Shown here: one piece after another, positions 5,600 through 6,313 of the stretch
Layout of the letters: the number at the start of each line of letters is the position of its first letter
How positions within the stretch are numbered: the stretch's first letter is position 1
Origin: Desulfobacterales bacterium
GTDB taxonomy: Bacteria > Desulfobacterota > DSM-4660 > Desulfatiglandales > B25-G16
NCBI GenBank assembly: GCA_030672485.1
Contig: DAOVGH010000058.1
Coordinates: forward strand, 1-6,313
Direction: 5' to 3'
Length of the DNA stretch: 6,313 bases
The notes under the pieces: generated by a model
Databases searched by the model: none
Seen by the model: only the letters and a program-made list of their open reading frames with translations
What the model was told of the DNA's origin: nothing
Program-made: the position numbers and the translations under genes

Positions 5600-6313
5600 A
5601 TGATAGGTAACGTGAAGAATAGGAAACCGCGTATTTTGATAATAAAACTGAGTGCAATCGGTGATGTTGTCCACAGCCTGCCCTTTTTGGGGGTCTTGAG
5701 GGATAGATACCCCTTTGCGATGATTGACTGGGTGGTTGAGGAGGATTCATCAGGCATAACGGAGGGCCATCCTGACATAGACCGGTTAATGATCTTTCCT
5801 CGAAAGAGTTGGCTCAAGAGATTTATCAAGAAGGGTGAATATATCGGGGTTGCAAAAGAGGTGACTAAATTCGTAAGGGAGTTTAGGAAGGGAAAATACG
5901 ATATTGTGGTTGATCTCCAAGGGCTTTTCAAAAGCGGAATTTTGACCTTCTTAGCAGACGGAAAGAGGAAGATTGCGCTTAATGGCGGAAGGGAGGGTAG
6001 TTCCATTTTCATAAATGAGAGGGTTGCCGTTCCTGATCCAGATGTACATGCCCTGGAGAGATATTTATTTATTGCGAGGTATTTGGGAGCAAATAACCTT
6101 GACTGGAATGGCCAGATTCCCACTGATGATGCAAATAGAAGGCAAGTCGACTATCTTTTAGGGGAGACAGGTAATAAAAGCACTCTAGTAGGGATCACTC
6201 CAATGGCCAAATGGGAGAGTAAACTCTGGGAGTTGAATCGATTTGCTTCCCTAGCAGATACGATAAGTGAAAAATTGGGTGCAGAGGTTATTTTCACCGG
6301 AAGTGAAAGCGAC
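5600..6313 (+). CDS. waaC: ADP-heptose:LPS heptosyltransferase I-like, GT9 (3' partial)
   Basis: The frame stays open from ATG 5600 to the window edge (238 codons), so about the last third of a usual 320-360-residue protein is missing. WaaC adds the first heptose to Kdo at the cytoplasmic membrane face. Evidence: RILIIKLSAIGDVVHSLPFL (11-30, Asp22 at the catalytic Asp position), WVVEEDSSGITEGHPDIDR (44-62), VDLQGLFKSG (104-113, as in the family's DFQGLLKSG), and TPMAKWESKLWELNRFASLA (200-219), the donor-binding region in the WaaC style (AKWESKLW) rather than the YGxAKRWP of WaaF. The downstream GT9 motif (NDTGxxH) lies beyond the edge, so WaaC versus another GT9 heptosyltransferase is not fully settled. 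The start is uncertain: GTG 5612 (MKNRKPRILII) is an equally natural N-terminus, with AGGT only 3 nt upstream. Confidence 0.85.
   Translation, partial: MIGNVKNRKPRILIIKLSAIGDVVHSLPFLGVLRDRYPFAMIDWVVEEDSSGITEGHPDIDRLMIFPRKSWLKRFIKKGEYIGVAKEVTKFVREFRKGKYDIVVDLQGLFKSGILTFLADGKRKIALNGGREGSSIFINERVAVPDPDVHALERYLFIARYLGANNLDWNGQIPTDDANRRQVDYLLGETGNKSTLVGITPMAKWESKLWELNRFASLADTISEKLGAEVIFTGSESD

Noticed and set aside
5554..6123. Minus-strand open frame of 189 codons
   Set aside because: It lies opposite the waaC-like gene, whose + strand translation carries clear GT9 motifs. The minus-strand protein shows no recognisable motif.

Overview
The window is a compact, same-strand block of Gram-negative envelope genes. 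It begins inside an NtrY-type sensor histidine kinase and then holds five lipopolysaccharide inner-core / lipid A genes in order: waaA (kdtA, Kdo transferase), lpxK (lipid A 4'-kinase), waaF (heptosyltransferase II), gmhB (heptose bisphosphate phosphatase) and a waaC-like heptosyltransferase I that runs off the right edge. All calls rest on motifs read from the translations. No RNA gene, CRISPR array or transposase gene is visible. Base composition is moderate (mid-40s % GC by eye). The gene order, the NtrY-like kinase and the protein style suggest a Desulfobacterota / deltaproteobacterial or similar anaerobic Gram-negative bacterium, but this is an inference.

Layout: 2-1291 kinase (5' end missing); 1292-1366 short spacer with a 10-bp inverted repeat; 1367-2755 waaA; 2756-3856 lpxK, starting on the base after the waaA stop; 3853-4926 waaF, overlapping lpxK by ATGA; 4927-4949 spacer with tandem heptamers; 4950-5528 gmhB; 5529-5599 spacer with more heptamers; 5600-6313 waaC-like gene (3' end missing). 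The spacing suggests one transcription unit from waaA onward, possibly including the kinase. No convincing terminator or promoter is visible at any junction. The longest stretch without a gene is 75 bp.

The enzymes work in sequence at the cytoplasmic face of the inner membrane. LpxK phosphorylates the tetraacyl-disaccharide-1-phosphate to lipid IVA, WaaA adds Kdo, WaaC and WaaF add the first and second heptoses, and GmhB helps make the ADP-heptose donor. The remaining heptose genes (gmhA, hldE) are not in the window.

The most striking observation is an 81-bp, about 72% GC, nested palindromic segment (1505-1585) inside waaA. It is bounded by a 3-bp AGG repeat, its length is a multiple of three, and it has no stop codon in any of the six frames. 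Removing it restores an ordinary WaaA sequence (SGVGR joined to LWVHALSVGE). It looks like a palindromic repeat element inserted in frame into an essential gene, comparable in concept to the Rickettsia palindromic elements. A second pattern is that short tandem repeats of 7 or 9 bp sit at several gene junctions, and one of them has been incorporated into the WaaA C-terminus.
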